Of a stretch of 64,000 bases of DNA, positions 23,719 through 36,900 are shown piece by piece. Source of the stretch: Orthonyx spaldingii (Eukaryota; Chordata; Aves; Passeriformes; Orthonychidae). A model generated the notes under the pieces. It searched no databases, had not been told where the DNA came from, and saw nothing but the letters and a program-made list of their open reading frames with translations. How positions within the stretch are numbered: position 1 is the stretch's first letter; each line of letters starts with the position of its first letter. The position numbers and the translations under genes were made by a program. Where the stretch lies: assembly GCA_013397795.1 (NCBI GenBank), contig VZTJ01002482.1, positions 124,001 to 188,000 on the forward strand, given 5' to 3'.

Positions 23719-26700
23719 TCTCTCAGTGACAGGATTTGCTGCTCACTACTACAGGTGGTAGCTGGCTGGAGCCTCTGAGGCTTATGGGATTGTATTTAAG
23801 TGCCCTGAAATAGAGGCTGGATGAAGCCAAATATCTAAACTTTGCATACCTGGCACTGCCTAACTCTCACTGATTTGTGAACTGCAGAGTGATGTACTTT
23901 GGGGACTCTCAATCACTGCCTATCTACATATTTAGGTATTGACACCTTTAGCTGGTAGTGGAAAAAAGATTTATCCCTGGTGCCAAAGATGAGACCAAAG
24001 CAAACGGAGTTAAAAATAAAACCAACAGACTTGGAAGGCGTGTCAGGAAGGGGTCTCCCCAGTTAACCAGAATAGCAAGCCCTTCATCTTCTGGAAAAAT
24101 ATGATCTTTATTGTGTAGCACCCAGGCCTCCTAGAACCACTGCCAGGGAATATTAGCTGCTCACTTTGGACTTACTGATATTGAGGGAGTGACAGCTCTG
24201 CTGCACAAAAGCAAAGGGCTTCTTTGGAAGCAGTACAACTCTTCTGTGAGATGGTGATAAATACAGATAGCTTCTGGACTAGGCTAGAGGGCTGCCAGCG
24301 AAGTGACTTACTGAGAAAATTTATGTACTTTTGTCACTTTCCTACTCTGCAAGTTGATTGGGCAGGTCTGACAATAGAAACAGACAGACATGGCACAAGT
24401 CATTAGCAGAATTGGAAAACAAATACTAAAACCAATGAGCATGATAGATACCATTTTCTTGGCTGTGTACTCCTTTTCTTCCCCACCCAAAACCATGTCA
24501 CTGATGACATTAATATTTCTTAGACTGTTCTCATTCAGTATTTCTGGTGTTAAATAGGAAAAAAAAAAAGAAAAAGTGGGAATTTTTTTATCTGACTATT
24601 TATCTCTTTCCTGGCTGTTCCATTTTTTTTTGGAGAAGTATGTGTCAAAGAATACAGTAGCTGTGATACTGCATGCATTGTCCTTGCCTAGATGTCACTT
24701 CAGTGACCAGTTAGAATCTACCACTGATGTTGTTTAAACTGGTTGAGCATTAAAAACGTTTGCAATCTTAAAGACATGCATCAGGTCCAAGGAATAAACT
24801 ATAGTGGTGTTTCCCCTTAGCTAATGCCATCCATTTCTGCCTAAAAGCTACATCTTCACATCATTTCCAGGTAGTTTTTGTAGTCAGGAAAAAAATACTG
24901 AAGAACAGTTTGTCATTGATGTTCCCTTAGGACAAATATAGGTTTTGGAATGCATGAGCCTGGCTTTTCTGCTCTGACAGAAAGCTATTAACACAAGAAA
25001 GAAGAGGAAACTACTGGCTACTTTTTGCTGCTTCTCAGCTGATACACCTTAGTTGGCTCTGATCTGTGACCCTGGACAATGAATCCCTTGGCCACATGCA
25101 ATGGACATGTCAGGATCTGCCCATACAGATGAACAGGAGGACTGGCACACACTCATTCTTCTCATTTGATCATTAAATCTCCCACCAGCTCTATTTGCTC
25201 AGCTTTGCTCCCAGATGAACTTGCTGCAATCATAACACCATAACTTACCTGAGAGTGAACTTTACACCTTGTTCCAAAAGTTTGAGTGTCTGTTGTTTTT
25301 CACGTGGACAGTCAAGGCTTTCAGTGGTATTTTTAGGATATTGTGGTGTTGGAAAGTCCAGTAGTTTGTACCACCACAATCAGCCTGAGGTTAATGTGTA
25401 AAAAAACCCCCTCTTGGTGCCAGATTTTACAACAGCAAGGTACTATATATAGCTCTGCAGGAGATAAGGGTAATTCAGCCTGATACTTGAAGGCACAAGG
25501 TCACAGCAGTGAGAGCTTGAAAGAAATGCTTCACTCCATGTGTAGCAATGTCTGATTTGGTAAGGGCAGCATGCTTTGTCTGTAATTCCATTTCATCACC
25601 ACGTGCTGCTTGTTACTACACAGGCTAAATACCTCATAGGGTTGACTAATAATTTCACCCACTGGGCCAAATCTATGTTCTGAAATGATGGTTATTTTTA
25701 GGAATGTAAACCAACCCAGTGACTGATTGAATCAAATTTACTCTACTTGTTACCTCAGAAAACCTTCTCAACTTTTGTATTTCTATGATAAATTTGCCAT
25801 AAAGCTCCTATTTTCTTCTTTGGTCAGAATCGAAACTTAAGACCTCATCATCTTCTCTTTCTGTAACACAAACTTGCTATTTCTAGTACAATCTAACACC
25901 AGAACTCCCTCTTGGAGCAGATCTCATTCTTCTCTGTAAATTCCCCTTCTAAAGACTATCTTCATTCAAGGTTCTAGACAACAGAAGAGAGCAGCTTAGC
26001 TGAGCACTAAATGCAAAATCTTGGGCTTGGTTCTGAGCAATTCCATCACCTACTTTCGACATCATTTCCATAGTTTGTAAATGAAACTGGCAACAGTTCT
26101 TAGACTTAGTAATGATCAGAGAACAGTAAGAACCACCTACTACAGCATGATGTCAAGGCTGGGGTCTATGTGGCTGTGACTATACCACAGACTGAACAAA
26201 GTGACTCGGGGACACAAAGGTAGCAGAATGTCCTCCATCCACCCACTGCTCCATCCCAGTGCTTCCAGAGCAGACTGGCTACATGCTTATATTGTAGAAA
26301 TTGGCCCTGAGTTTGTTTAAATCTCATGGGTTATGTCTCAGGCATTAAGACATATAGGTTATATTTGTGTGGGGTAATTTTTTTGAGTTCAAAGTGATTT
26401 AAATAACAACAGGATTGCTTTGCATCCCACCCAGCTGGTGTTTTTGTGTTCTCACACTGAGGACATGCATGCTATGGCTTAAGGCTAGAGGCCATGAACT
26501 ACTGCAGAGGACAAAGCCTACTACATAACTATATAAGTCAGGGGAGACAACTCAAGAGCATCCATTAAAACTTTTGAGACTGGCCTGCTGAGTGACCTGT
26601 CACTCAAACTACTCTGAGAAATCTTGTTGCAGTGATCCAAACTGGACTGAGGTAACACTTAAGCCATGGAGACACTTGTATATGTAGTGCTCACCTGGAT

Positions 26701-27434
26701 CTCCTCCATTTAGCATAAATCTCTCACAGACACCAGCATGCCAGGGATCTAAAGCTAAAACAAAGGCTTACACCAGGAACCTCTCCAGGCTTATAGTCAT
26801 AGTGAAATGGCAGGAAAAACCCTCTAAACCCCAGCCACCTTTGAAGTATATCTCTGTTTGCACAAGAAGGTAGATTTTCTGAGAAGACTGTCTGGAGAGA
26901 ACCCTGGCATGTCTCCTTCCCTGTTTCTCTTGATATCTGCCTTGCACTGGAGAGGGAAAGTCCAGAAGCCAGACACTTGCCTGTGATACAGATGCAGCAG
27001 TGGGGTGTTTGACCAGGGTGATATTCTGCTGCTTACTCACCAGCCAGTGCCAAGCTGCTTCTACAACAGAGTGGCATGAAAAAGCTAACTTGAGAATAGT
27101 GCTCAATACTTCTGCAGTTACCTTCCCCTTCTCCCTCCCTGCTTACCTCACCTTTGCCTCAGACTCTTTCACAAAGAGCTGCCAGCTCTGAAGCTCAGGT
27201 AGGTAGATATAAACAAGTCCTTTCAGCCAGCCTATAATCCATCCTGGCTTATGTTGAGCTGCAAAAAGATTTGCCTTTCTCTCCTTGGCATTTGTTATTA
27301 CTTATGCCAAGGGCTGTTGATACAAGTCTGGGGACCAGGCACATAAAAGGTTGGAGCAGAGGGTCAAAAACTGAGGTTCCTTTATCCTTGATCTGCCTCA
27401 GATGTCCAGTGGGGTGATATGCTGGTTCTGATTT
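23719..27434. other. Unique non-coding DNA
   Basis: No gene, RNA or interspersed repeat recognised. The minus-strand frame of 112 codons at 26768-27106 has no recognisable domain. Confidence 0.5.
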
Positions 27435-28008
27435 ATGTGTATATCAACAGCAAATACCCACACCACCCCCTTGGGCCTCCTCCTCTTCCCCAGTCTTCTC
27501 CGCAGAGACTCTGGGTGTATTAATTCCAGCTGGGCATACAAGTTCAGAGAGCTCCCGTGGAAGGAAAATAGTGAAACAAAAGGAAGAGAGAGACACTTTC
27601 AGTGCTGTTTTGTTTTGCTGCAGGATGTTCAGAGACAGCCGTTCAGACAGCAGAAACTACAGGTCACAGAGTGGGCACTTCCTACGAGACGGGAAGCCGC
27701 AGCTCCCTGTGCATGGGGCTGTGGCGGGGTGCAGGCTCCATTCCCTCCTTTGGACTTTTATTGCCACAGCCGGCGCCGCCGCGACTCAAAGGCACGACTG
27801 CGAAGGGCCAGGCACCCTGCTGCCACAGGAGCTGTTCAAACAGCTCTGTGTTCAGTGCCGCGTGTTGCCATCCTCTAGCACAAGTCTGTGGCTGCGTTAT
27901 GAAGAGCCACACAATACCAGGAACACTGGGAGAACAATCACTGGATACCAGAGGCACGTGGCTGAGTATGCATGGATCATGAATGGTGTTCCTATAGCCG
28001 ATTTATGA
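27435..28008 (+). other. CpG-rich patch with all three plus frames open
   Basis: About fifteen CpG dinucleotides fall between 27638 and 27896, including a run of overlapping CGs near 27769-27785, in otherwise CpG-poor DNA. Three plus-strand frames (27435-27878, 27571-28008, 27602-27982) and one minus frame (27682-27957) are open across it. A 'tttgctgcag' acceptor-like sequence ends at about 27624. I recognise none of the translations. Low stop-codon density follows partly from the GC-rich composition. It could be a small CpG island or an exon of a non-coding transcript. Confidence 0.25.
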
Positions 28009-28346
28009 GGAGAAAAAAGCAGCTGTCAGAAGAACTACCTAAAACTTGTCTTCTTTAATGTATTTAATGATTTATATCATACCTTAAATGTCTAGTAAAG
28101 TTACCAATGTGAAGGGGTATCTGAGGAGAATATAAATTTTTTTTAATAACATTGATTTAAAAAGAAATTTCAACTGTCCCTTCCAACATTAGTTTGTAAG
28201 TTATATTCTGTATTATTTACTCTTAGTGTAAGAGTGTTTACATTTCACAAATGCAATGGAAACTCTGGATACTTACTGTAATGGTAGGCCATGTGGAAAC
28301 ACAACAAACTTAAGGCTCCTCCAAATATTGATGAACTACAGTCTAA
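28009..28346. other. AT-rich non-coding DNA
   Basis: Nothing recognisable is seen between the CpG patch and the CR1 fragment. Confidence 0.55.
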
Positions 28347-28450
28347 AGAATCACAGAATCACAGTATATTCTGAGTTGGAAGGGATCTACAAGGATCAAC
28401 AAGTCCAACTCTGAAGTGAATGGCCTATACAGGGATTGAACCCCTGTGTG
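28347..28450 (-). mobile_element. CR1 3'-end fragment (about 100 bp)
   Basis: 'agaatcacagaatcacag', then 'atattctgagttggaaggga' and 'aagtccaactctgaa', is the reverse complement of the tail 'ggatattctgtgattctgtg' found in one avian CR1 subfamily. The plus-strand element at 33477 ends the same way. The 'cagggattgaacccctgtgt' stretch continues the match. A purine-rich (GA)-like run follows to about 28478. Confidence 0.85.
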
Positions 28451-31400
28451 TGAGAGAGACAGAGACACAGAAAGAAAATTAGTACACAGAAGAGGAAACT
28501 GTATGCAAATATAAATGTGTACATATACTTATGCAGGTGTATATTCTGTTTTTACCAGCCTTGTTGAAGGGAAAGCACAACAGGGTCATCTATGACTCTA
28601 ATTTAGGAGTCCCAACATTCAAAAAGATCAATGCACCCTGAAGAATTTTCTACTCTGTGCTGGCCAGTAAGGGTTCTTTGCCATCTGCACATTGCACCAG
28701 AATGTCTCTAACTTTTAGGACTGATAGAGGATGACATGATATTATACATACCAGCCCTTCAGAGCTTGTTTTGCTGCTGGTGCAACCATCCACGAGGAAT
28801 AACTGCCAGAGATTTTATTCTCACAGAAGTGCCAAGATGACAATTTGGCTTCATCTATCACAACTCCTTTTGATTCAAGTGATATCATCAGTTGCAATAT
28901 TGTGATTAAAGCCATCAGTACTCTGAAATTCATAAATACAATCAATATTCAGAAATCTGGACTTAATTTTCTATACCACAATTATTATGCTGTCTTGAGC
29001 TCAGGAACCAGATGTGATATAGTGTTTCTAATTTAGGCTTTTGAATAGTCTTCCCAAGACTAAATATGCTAACATTTCAAATAACTAAAAGTATGAAGCT
29101 GAAACATGCAAATTAATATATATGAAGAGACCAAACTATGGAAAGATCCCAAGCTATCTTATCTTTATGAACAACCAGTGAGTGTGGTGATGCAACAAAA
29201 AGGGAGAGGTGAATGACCTCTGAAAGCCTGTAGGTTTTCCAATTGTTCCAAAATTGTTGAGTTGTTGCACAGCAGATAGAAGTCTGCTTTGATTTTGTGG
29301 TTTGTGCTGGGAAGTGTATAACTGTCAGCAAGAAGAAATGTGGCCTAGTGGAGTGCTGAACTTCTTGCACACTAGTAAGAACCAGCCACAAATGGAACTG
29401 GCATGATTTCCAGGGCTGTGGGAAGAAGATGAAAACAGTATGGGGAGTTATGTAGGGAAGTTACAGGAAATTTGTGAGTTACAGAAGTTATGAAGAGTGA
29501 TTTTATATGAGGATTCAAGTATACATTTATCTACTGAACTGTGTTTCCAAATGGATGAGTACTTACGAAAAAAATCTCACCTTTTTTTTCAGTTAAGCTG
29601 AGGTGACTGGAACAGGTCATATTATTTTTCATGTAAGTTCATTCAGTACTTGTTAAGCCCAAGGAATTACTTCATTGCACAGTAAAAAACATACAGATTG
29701 TTCAGAATAGCAGCCTAAATTTATTTCAATTTTGAGTAGGTTCACTTAAAGAAATAAAAAATAAAAAAGCATTTTAAAAACCGAAAATTTTAGGAATTGC
29801 TTAGAAAAGGTTCCTGCTAAAAAGATTGCATCTTTTAAGTTGTTAAACAATTTCAAATTGGGAAAGATTCAAGTAATTTCTGAATTATCAGAATTTTTCA
29901 AGAGCTTTTTTACTTAAAAAAAAAAATCCACCAAACCACTTCACTAATTTATTGTATTTGGAAAGGACTACAGAAGTACATCACTCTGTTTTCATTTTGC
30001 CCATAAGCACTATGTTTCTATATCAAATCAGTTTTGCATTTTATGGAGTTGCAAAGGAGCTGGGGAAATCCAAGTGAATTATTTCACCTACAGAGCAGGA
30101 AACACACTGGAAAAATTCCTATGGCATAGCAAGCTGTCGTCCACTGTCCAGTCCCTTGTTCTCACTGCTACACAGAGCAAGGGGCTCACCTACAGAAAAG
30201 CTTTAAAGGTCATAGTCCTGCCTTTAAAAGACTGTGCTCGGTAGATCATGCTACTCTGCCCATTCCCCTTTGTAGTCATTTATACCTGGGTCAAATGCAT
30301 TTCAAATGGTCCCTTAAATTCATAACTGGTTTGTATTGCCAGACTGTCACAGAGCAGCAGCAGCAGTAGATAGATCAATTTGATTCCAGTCCATTGGACT
30401 CAAAGGAGAGTTGGACAGAGTCCATCCACATGATGCTAGCATTTTAAGTGGGATATCTGCTTCAATAAACAATGTTCTGTGTTTGCTAAACAGGCTGGAT
30501 TTCAGCTCAGGTGCCCTGACTGTAGTCTGAATTCAGCCCCTTCTGGGATGGGAAGGCTTCAGCACAGAGAGTGGCTTTTGGCTTGAATAGAGAGTTTCTG
30601 CAAGAGATGAGAACTCTGCTCTTCACTGAAGCAGTGGCAGGTCTGATCCAAAGGTCATTGAGGCTGATGGAAGAGCTCCAGATAAAGTTAATAGCCCTAG
30701 AAAAGTCTGTAATTTTCTTTGCTCTCCTTTTTTTTTTTTTTTTGTAAAATTTTTAGATATCCAGTTTTCTGTATACAGCCACACCTTTCCTGTTTCTTAT
30801 TTCTTGTTTGTATTTGCATATTTAAGAGCCCTTCACAGACTGGAAAAGAGTGAAACAGAGAAGAAGTGACCAGAGTTATTAGTCAGCTTGGGGATATTTC
30901 TCAAGTCCTAGAGTGAAAAAAAAATTCCAATTTGTATTTGTTGTTTCATACTTTGATCTATTGTCATCAAGTTGAAATATTTGCTTTATATTGCTAAATA
31001 GAGAGATATTCAGAAGGCTTTGAAGTTCATTAGTCACTGTTTCATGAACTATCTGAACATGAGAAAAGCTAGCTTGGGTTTGCTTGTATTAAAAAGGCAG
31101 AACAATTTCTTCCAAGGGACTTTTCTACATGCTGATTAGATGGATATTTCTGTGTTTTCTTCAAATCGTTCCAGTGGTTTCTTTGTCATTTAGAATATCT
31201 TTCCTTGAACATACCTAGAAATTTTCCACAGCCTTTTAATCTGCAGAAGTACTGTTTCTAAGCCTGACAATTGTTTCCCTTATTGATAAAATTAATAAAA
31301 AAAAATACTAAAAGCGTTAGCCATTTTACCAAAATATGATGAAGAATAGATAAAACAGTGTATTACTGAAAGATTAGTGATAACATGATGTATACCAATC

Positions 31401-33476
31401 AATTGTAGTACAAATTTATGACATATTAAATGAAATGTCAAAAACAGTAATTCAGTTTTGGGGGATTATATTTTGCTGAGCAAGTGCAGAACAAGAGATG
31501 TGAGAAAGCATGGGCAGAAATTCTGTCTTCATCCCTTCTCATTGAGATTATTTGAAGTGTTAGTTGCAGGGCACAGGGGAGCAGTGGGTAGAATATTTTA
31601 AGGTGTGGGAAAAACGAGATTGACAGGAATGAAAGGCTTCAAGATTCAGATGGATATTCTTGTTCCCTGCTAGCAATTCCTGGTTCCAATCAAACAGTGT
31701 GACTCAGCTTAGGTAAGATAGACTGTGGTCTCAGTGACTTTGATCTTTCCTATCTCCTGAGGTCTTACACAACCTTGAGATGAAGAGAAAAAGGGCCTAC
31801 TGTTATCAAATGGAGTTACCCCCTACTAATGATGAAAAAAAAGTAGAATCTGAAAAAATGAGGGGTTTTGCTTCAATTCCTGAAACTATTCTTTCTTTAT
31901 GGTGGTTGAAGATATGTGTTGCCAAGAAATTGTTTTTCTTTGTATATGTAAGATGTAAGAAGCCTTTCATACTCTAGGTCATCTGATACTTAGATAACAA
32001 AAAGCCAGATGTAGCTTCCATTAGAGCAGACTTCCCTCTGATAATTTAAAACTAAAGAAAAATGACCACTATTTGCACAACTTTTCCAATTTTTAAAGGA
32101 ATTCAGTGTGCTTTTCTAACACAGGGAACTGATCTTGTGGCAAAAGGGCAATCCTTACAGAGGGGTTTTTGTTTTAAGCTGATTTCCTTGAACAGGTGTA
32201 CAAGACATCAGCATTGTGACTGCCTTTTCTCCTTGTCTTCTAGCATATATGCACTTTTTAGTTAGTTTGAAAAAAAATGGTTTCAAAGGGAAACAATTTC
32301 TAATTAGATTTAACATCACCCTAGGACAGTCACTTTAATGACAGTAAGTCTCTTATTCTTGTTTAAGTGTCACTAAGTGAATACACACAGGTACTCCTTT
32401 CATAGGCAGAACTGCAGCTATCCATCAACAGTTGTTCAATGAGGAGGGAATAAATCTTTTTTTGAGTGTAGCTATTTAATTTTTAAACTTTTTCTTCCCA
32501 ATCAAATGAAAACATATTTTGAAATCTATGTCTGTTTTCTTGTTATTCCCACTGGCAAGCTTAGCATTGAATAATTCAGCAGACTGAGTAGCCTATGCCA
32601 AGTATAACCTCAAATCCCCAGACTTACTAAACTCAATTTCAAGTTTCTCACTTTAAGCAATACATTTAATAAATTATGTATTTTCCCTTCAAATATGCAT
32701 TTTCCAATGAATTGCAAGTAGCTGAGTCACCATCCCTTGATACTATTCATTTTCATATTAAAGGAAGAAAAAAAGCTGAATAGGGTGTAAATATTCCCCT
32801 AACCAAAAGCCTTACTGTTGGTTTTGTTGTTTTGGTTTGGTTTTTTTTTTCATTGAAATCTAACCCTGGGAAAATGTGACCATACAGAAAAATTATTCTG
32901 AGTTCCTGTAATCTGTACTAGATACTATTACATGAAGAAAGCGAGAGGTAAACATCTAATTAAGTGTATAATCATCTCCTTGTGTAATTTGCCAAAGATA
33001 TAATTTATTCTAAAACTACTGAGAAAAGTACAGAAGAAGGAATAATCAACACAGCCTGGTAATTAGGTATGTGTCCTCTGGCATGTGGCCTGTCATATTT
33101 TAGACCAAAAGTGGATCTGAGCTGCACATTTTTGATGCAGATCTTGACTGATTACAATCTCTCCAAAACTCAGGGTGTTTGGCTTACAGTGCTGGCAGAA
33201 CCCAGCGGAAAGGGTACTGCTGTGTCCTGCATTGTGATCAGATTCCTACATCTGTAAACACTTATGGGATTTCAGATTGAATTTTAGCCTTATCACGCTC
33301 TCTCAGATACATACCACAGAAAGCAATTAAGATGTTGGGAAATCTAAGTGACTGTAAAGCTTCAGGGCTCGTTAAAACTGCTTGTTATCCTCCTCAGGAG
33401 AAGGAAACATGGGGAAAAATAAAACCATAAAGAGCTACTATGACCTCTTCTGACCTCTCATCTTTTCCTTCTGAAA
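28451..33476. other. Unique non-coding DNA
   Basis: About 5 kb of AT-rich sequence, poorest in GC at 29.6-29.95 kb. A T16 run lies at 30728-30743 and a short (CAG)n at about 30354-30367. No gene-like frame exceeds about 95 codons. Confidence 0.55.
30728..30743. repeat. T16 homopolymer
   Basis: An uninterrupted run of sixteen T. Confidence 0.9.
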
Positions 33477-33973
33477 GAGTAATATAAGAAAGATATTGAG
33501 CTTTTAAGGACCATCCAAAGGAGGGCAACAAAGACAGTAAAGGGCCTTGAGGGTAAGCCACATGAGGAGCAGCTGAGGTCACTTGGTCTGTTCAGTCTGG
33601 AGGAGAGTGAGGGGAGACCTCATTGCAGTTACAGCTTCCTCGTGAGGGGAAGAGGAGGGGCAGGCACTGACCCGTTCTCTGTGGTGCCCAGTGACAGAAC
33701 CCAAGGGAATTGCCTGAAGTTATGACAGGGGAAGTTTAGGTTGGATATTAGAATGAGGTTTTTCACCCAGAGTGTGGCTGGGCACTAGTACAGGCTCCCC
33801 AGGGCAGTAGTGGCAGCACCAAGACTGAAAGAGTTCAAGAAGCCTTTGGACAATGCTCTTGGGCTCATGGTGTGACTCTTGGGGATGCTCCTGTGCAGGG
33901 CTGGGGGTTGGACTTGATGATCCTTTTCAGTTCCTTCCAGCTCAGGATATTCTATGACTGTAATTCTGTGATA
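33477..33973 (+). mobile_element. CR1 LINE 3' end (about 500 bp)
   Basis: The sequence matches the CR1 ORF2 C-terminal region in order: a 'KKDIELL' start, 'RRATKTVKGLEG', 'EEQLRSLGLFSLE' and 'FRLDIRMRFFTQSV', ending near 'FKKPLDNALGLMV' at about 33870. Frameshifts and stops interrupt it. The 3' UTR has 'cttggggatgctcctgtgca', 'gttggacttgatgatcc' and the tail 'gatattctatgactgtaatt' plus 'ctgtgat'. This subfamily tail also matches the fragment at 28347. It is an inactive, 5'-truncated copy. Confidence 0.93.
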
Positions 33974-36900
33974 CAAGTGACTGTGGTAGTAACAGGCAGA
34001 TGCCCTTGTAGGTGGATCAATTAATTGCCATTCACATCACAAGTGGAAGTAGAACAGTGACCTAACCTACAGAAACTTTTATAACACCTGTTGCCTTAGT
34101 CTTCTCCACTGAGCTTTCTGCTTTAGTCCCTTGCCAAATTAACTTTGAAGGTATAACATGACATTCAAGACCCTACCCAGTGTCTGTAGAGGAGGTATTT
34201 TCCATTTTGAAATGCTCTAGTGGTGGGAGTCAAGGGCAACAACATTTTGACATCGTTAAGTAAATGACACCTTGTTCTTCCTTAGAATGATCCTCAGATA
34301 AACAAAGACCTGATCATTATGCTGACTGTTTGGTGGTCATATCTACAGACTGATTAGAAATGATTACAGCTGGCTTCATGTTCTACAAGAGATGCATTCT
34401 CACTTATTCTGAGAACTACTCACTATGCAATGCAGCAAGATCACTGACAAGGCAGAATACTACTCTGCATCTACCCTAAAACTCTGTGATGAGAAATCAG
34501 CCCAGCAAGATTACTAAGACCAGTTGTATAGGAAACACCTTTTGACGACACAAGAGATCATTGTCTGGACAAGTGAGAAAAGAGGTTTTGGAATCTGTCT
34601 CTTGTGGGAATGTGATTGGAAAGGTGCCTTTGGCAAAGGAAATAAAAGAAATCTAGAAACAGTAAAAACAGTCAGAAGGTCTCCAAGGGGGGAAATATTC
34701 TCTAGAAAGAGAAAGACCAAAGCTGCATTATATCAGCCATTTGACAGGATGTTGCATCTGGAAAATATTGTAGGAATTTGCACAAAAGCTTTAATTTTCC
34801 TTGAAAGCCATTTTTATTTTAGACTCTTGCTTTCAGTTTGTTTTACAGCACTAACAACTGCAACTTCGTCCCATCTGAAGAAAAAAAAAATAGAAGAAAA
34901 TGCTTCATTGTCCTTTGTCTTTATTTGTAACTTTCAGGTACATTTGATAAACACTTTATGTGGTAATGGGAAATAAGTGGCCACTTATCTTTTCTGAGAA
35001 CAGCCACTTGACTTGACTCAGCTGATTCAGTCCTGCGGTGTTTAATGAAATATGAAAGAAATTTTTCAATCTAGCACAACCATTATAATTTGCTGCTTGT
35101 TTGGAAATAGCTGCTATCTTTCCTAAGCCTCTTTGTAGTATCATAAGACCTTCTCAGCTCTCTTGAGAAATATGTTTCTAAGATCATATAAACTGAAAAA
35201 CAAAAGACTGCATGAACCCCATTTTGGAGGAGGAAACCCTATGTTTGGAATAACAAATATTTTCATAACCTCAAGACAGGCAATATTCAGAAATAAAAAA
35301 AGACAGTAGAAGAAGGGAAAAGAGGGATCAGAAGTCACTGAGGCTTTTACTGCCTACATATAGTGACATGGTTCTTCATTCCACAAGTCCGCATCTCTCC
35401 TTTTTTTAAATCTGTTGGTTATTAAAGCTGAAATAACTTCTTAACCTTCCAGAAGTGGCTGGTACACAGCTCTGTGGGAGTGCTGCCCTGAACAGATCCT
35501 CCCCTCATGGGCCCCTGATGCAAGTCACTACCTCTGCAGGGCAGGGTGCCTGTAAGACTTCTGAAATCTCATTAAAATGTTATCTGCTCCTCCTACTTCT
35601 TAACAATATGTGATTTTTATTGCTTTCAGAACTAGCTGTCACATAAAAGAAAATACAGTTCTTCTCCAGGTTGCTCTACTGTTCAGATACACTAATAAAT
35701 ACACATTTGAGTTACCATACCTGATGCACTGAACAATATATGAAAAGTGAAGTAGTATTAGAGGATAAATAAAACACATGCATCCTCATCTCTGGAGAGA
35801 TTGTTAGAGCATTGCTCTGGCTTGGCCTTGAGACTAACTAGAACTCTTTCAAGTAAGAAAACTGCAGCTAAAGAATCTGCTGCAACTAAGTCAACACTAA
35901 TTACTTGATCATAAAATGTTAAAAAGGAAATAGGCAAGGTGAAAAGGGGGGGAAAGGTAAACAAAGAACATGCCGATCTGCTGCATTTCTCTTTTGCATA
36001 CGTCCAGAGCAACAGGAAGCCCTCGAGGAAACTGATGGCATGTGGAGCTGGAGCATCTGTTATACATCCAACCATTTACTTGAATGGTTCCCTTTCAAAT
36101 TCAGAGAGCAGCCTAGCTAATCAACAGAGACAACTATATACAATTAGCTCTCAGGACCTGGTGCATCTTGCTATGAAGTCTGAGTGTGTAGGCTCAGATG
36201 AACTACAATCATATTTAGATTTCCCCAAGGAGAAGAATTGAGGAAACCTTTAAAACCCTCTCCATTATCTCTGCTACAATTCAGCCGAGCACCAGGAGCC
36301 AACTTGCATCTGCTTTGCCCACACCTGCCTTGCCCACACTGCACCTTCTTCCCAGCGGCTTCAGAGCCACTGGGAAATTGCAACAGTGGGGAAAACCTCT
36401 GTCTTCACCTGGCCCCCCTCGATGTGAGCCAGGATGCACTCCCTGATCCAGAGGGTCTGGCATGGAGGCATCATCTCACTTGGAAGAGGCAGTTCCCTCC
36501 TGTCTCCCCTTTTTGGGAGCTGTGCCTGTTGTTGGAGCTGCCTGAGTCCCCAGGAGTCATGCTGGGATGCTGGCACTGTGAGAGGGCTGCAAGTGTCAAG
36601 AGTGGGCAAGTGAGAGGCTGAGCACATCGGGACTTCCCTGAGGCAATACAAACAGACAACATGAGCACCCCACACAACAGGAGCACCCATCACCAGCCCC
36701 TGAGACTCCAGAGAGTCTCCCCCTCCAGAGAGTCTCATCCCTTCCAAACACACAGAGATTGGAAACCTGGGGGCATGGAAGAAGCCAGAGAGTGCACAAC
36801 AGCCTAATTAAAGTTATCATTGAGCTTTAGTTGATACATAAATACATGTTATTTGTCCAAGAAAGATGTGCAAACAGTTAAATCCAGTAGAAAGAAAAAA

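Noticed and set aside
36240..36820. Multiple 60-130-codon frames on both strands
   Set aside because: The local GC rise lowers stop frequency in all frames; none has a recognisable domain or splice sites.
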